A stretch of 64,000 bases of DNA from GCA-2725625 sp964574215 (GTDB lineage: Bacteria; Pseudomonadota; Alphaproteobacteria; Rhodospirillales; UBA2165), in assembly GCA_964574215.1 (NCBI GenBank), contig CAZNLR010000018.1:19850-83849 (forward strand), in the 5' to 3' direction. Of this stretch, positions 63,044 to 64,000 are shown in pieces; the first letter of the stretch is position 1, and each line of letters starts with the position of its first letter. The position numbers and the translations under genes were made by a program. Under the pieces are notes generated by a model. The model did no database searches, was not told the origin of the DNA, and saw only the letters and a list, made by a program, of their open reading frames with translations.

Positions 63044-63727
63044 TTAAATTCCAGCGTATACGTCTAAATTTTCCTTCACTTCCTTTACTCCGGGAATTTT
63101 TTCAGCGGCAATGCGCAGAGCATCTTTCGCGTCCTCGGAGCTCACTAGACCCCAAAACTGAACGACACCGTTTTTAACCACCACATTCACTGTGGCGTTC
63201 GACGCCCATTCATGCTGAAGAAATTCTTCTAGAAGAATTTTCCTTATTTCCTGATCTGATTTGGCAACTTTTGGCAGGCTATCGTCATCTTGGGCGACCA
63301 GCCCTTGGATAATATTGGCACGGCTGACTATGCCAATTAATTTGCCAGATTCTACTATGGGAACTCGTTTAATTTTATTGGTTTCGAGCATTTCTGAGAG
63401 TTCTGCAATTGATGTAAATGGGGTCGCAGTAATGACTTCTTGGGTCATAACGTCTTTGGCCGTTTTACCGTGAGTGCGAATAAACTCTTTGGGTATATCA
63501 TTCAGATCGCCGATTAGGCTTAACCACCAGGAACGGGGCAACTCATGATCGCCGCGAATACGATGGACCAGATCACCCTCACTAACGATACCCATTAATT
63601 TCTTATCTTCATTGATAACAGGAACGGCGCTGATACGATGCTTGATTAACAATTGTGCAATTTCTTTGAGAGGCCTGTCTGGACCAACCGTAATAACCGT
63701 GTTTGTCATTATATCGTTAGCAAACAT
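63044..63727 (-). CDS. Two-CBS plus BON domain protein
   Basis: 227 residues: CBS 1 at ~5-60 (IMTNTVITVGPDRPLKEIAQLLIKHRISAVPV), CBS 2 at ~92-150 (VMTQEVITATPFTSIAELSEMLETNKIKRVPIVE), then BON at ~155-225 (NATVNVVVKNGVVQFWGLVSSED). This stress-linked type is common in rhizobia and magnetospirilla; CBS units bind adenosine nucleotides, BON may touch membrane or partners. Lone gene; AT-rich relative to the left part of the window. Confidence 0.9.
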   Translation of the reverse strand: MFANDIMTNTVITVGPDRPLKEIAQLLIKHRISAVPVINEDKKLMGIVSEGDLVHRIRGDHELPRSWWLSLIGDLNDIPKEFIRTHGKTAKDVMTQEVITATPFTSIAELSEMLETNKIKRVPIVESGKLIGIVSRANIIQGLVAQDDDSLPKVAKSDQEIRKILLEEFLQHEWASNATVNVVVKNGVVQFWGLVSSEDAKDALRIAAEKIPGVKEVKENLDVYAGI

Positions 63728-63976
63728 GCTTTTCTCCTACAGCTGGAGGATAGGAAACACCATTTCGCTCTAATTTGCATTGACGGTAGTTAGTTCTGAC
63801 CTATTTTTTTCACTCGGTGCTCGGGCTAAGATTTTCGGAGAGCAAATGGCTGCTCCTGGCTAGAAGCGGACTCAATCAACTGCCTCAAATGGAGTCCGCT
63901 ATCGGAGTCTAGGCGGAAATCGAAAGCTTTAAATCTATTCTTTCTGAATTTGATGTCCGCTACCCCCATTTAAAGA
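63728..63976. other. Gap of about 250 bp left of the tRNA, no gene seen
   Basis: No coding frame is supported. In a tRNA-targeted island the integrase gene is usually found near this end, but none is present here. It may hold the promoter of the CBS-BON gene on the minus strand and the tRNA downstream region. Confidence 0.5.
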
Positions 63977-63992
63977 AAAATGGTGCCTCGGG
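63977..63992. repeat. 16-bp direct repeat, right copy (at tRNA 3' end)
   Basis: AAAATGGTGCCTCGGG, same as 56606-56621 and in the same orientation, covering CCA, discriminator, acceptor 3' strand and the first T-stem base of the tRNA gene, plus four bases beyond it. The span between the copies is 7.37 kb. Confidence 0.65.
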
Positions 63993-64000
63993 AGAGACTC
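63981..64000 (-). tRNA. 3' end of a tRNA gene, cut by window edge (probably Leu)
   Basis: Reading leftward: GAGT (T-loop 57-60), CTCTC (T-stem 61-65), CCGAGGC (acceptor 66-72), A (discriminator), CCA. All lengths fit a tRNA exactly. The acceptor partner would be GCCTCGG, as in many alphaproteobacterial tRNA-Leu genes; the isotype is an inference because the anticodon is outside. Confidence 0.8.

Noticed and set aside
1..64000. CRISPR array, rRNA operon or phage
   Set aside because: No regularly spaced repeat set, no rRNA-like stretch and no structural phage or recombinase gene was seen on either strand.

Overview
The window looks like a piece of an alphaproteobacterial chromosome, most likely from the Rhodospirillales or a close relative. 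The main evidence is the order ribF-ileS-lspA-DUF3035 lipoprotein-M16 peptidase, together with DUF2336, SpoIIAA-like and TPR/O-GlcNAc-transferase-like proteins that are common in that group. Most genes are moderately GC-rich with good Shine-Dalgarno sites. The last ~7.4 kb is visibly more AT-rich. No ribosomal RNA, phage, transposase or CRISPR array is visible.

Layout. (1) 1-5424, minus strand: housekeeping operon ribF, ileS, lspA, a DUF3035 lipoprotein and the start of an M16 zinc peptidase. (2) 5.6-14.7 kb: envelope and glycan genes: an M23 peptidase, two TPR-glycosyltransferase fusions (one GT9-like, one OGT/GT41-like), a DMT transporter, a methyltransferase, a GT61 and a GT2-like enzyme. 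(3) 14.8-18.6 kb: a two-gene heterodimeric ABC exporter with one degenerate ATP site. (4) 18.4-22.8 kb: small unlinked genes: SpoIIAA-like, arylsulfotransferase-like, OsmC, a zinc-ribbon protein, a hotdog thioesterase and an IclR regulator. (5) 23.0-45.6 kb: a large accessory catabolic/respiratory region. It holds a URO-D-like protein, a branched-chain-amino-acid-type ABC importer with fused LivG-LivF, a carboxymuconolactone decarboxylase-like protein, a MetE-like zinc methyltransferase, an ABC-2 exporter, a secreted beta-propeller, a reductive dehalogenase with small membrane partner, a DMT transporter, a metallo-beta-lactamase protein, a MoaD-like sulfur carrier, a three-subunit Mo-bisPGD/4Fe-4S/NrfD complex, a second IclR regulator, a third TPR protein and a VOC protein. 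(6) 45.6-51.9 kb: antiporter, PhyH dioxygenase, Crp/Fnr regulator, DUF2336, CBS protein and ArsB/NhaD permease. (7) 52.0-56.6 kb: a second molybdopterin oxidoreductase with a secreted amidohydrolase and a cytochrome b; the upstream cytochrome c gene is broken at a head-to-head junction with a fragment of another cytochrome c. (8) 56.6-64.0 kb: a low-GC block with a soluble fumarate-reductase-like flavoprotein/FeS pair, an MlaD protein, an RND lipid-type exporter and a CBS-BON protein. It is bracketed by a 16-bp direct repeat that contains a tRNA 3' end; the tRNA itself runs off the right edge.

How it may work together (inference). Region 5 reads as uptake of a small organic acid or aromatic substrate plus corrinoid- and one-carbon-type chemistry (URO-D fold, MetE fold, RdhA, pterin-type MBL), with reducing equivalents handled by the NrfD/FeS/Mo complex and control by two IclR regulators. 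The substrate cannot be read from the sequence. Region 8 looks like an integrated or exchanged island at a tRNA gene, but no integrase is seen.
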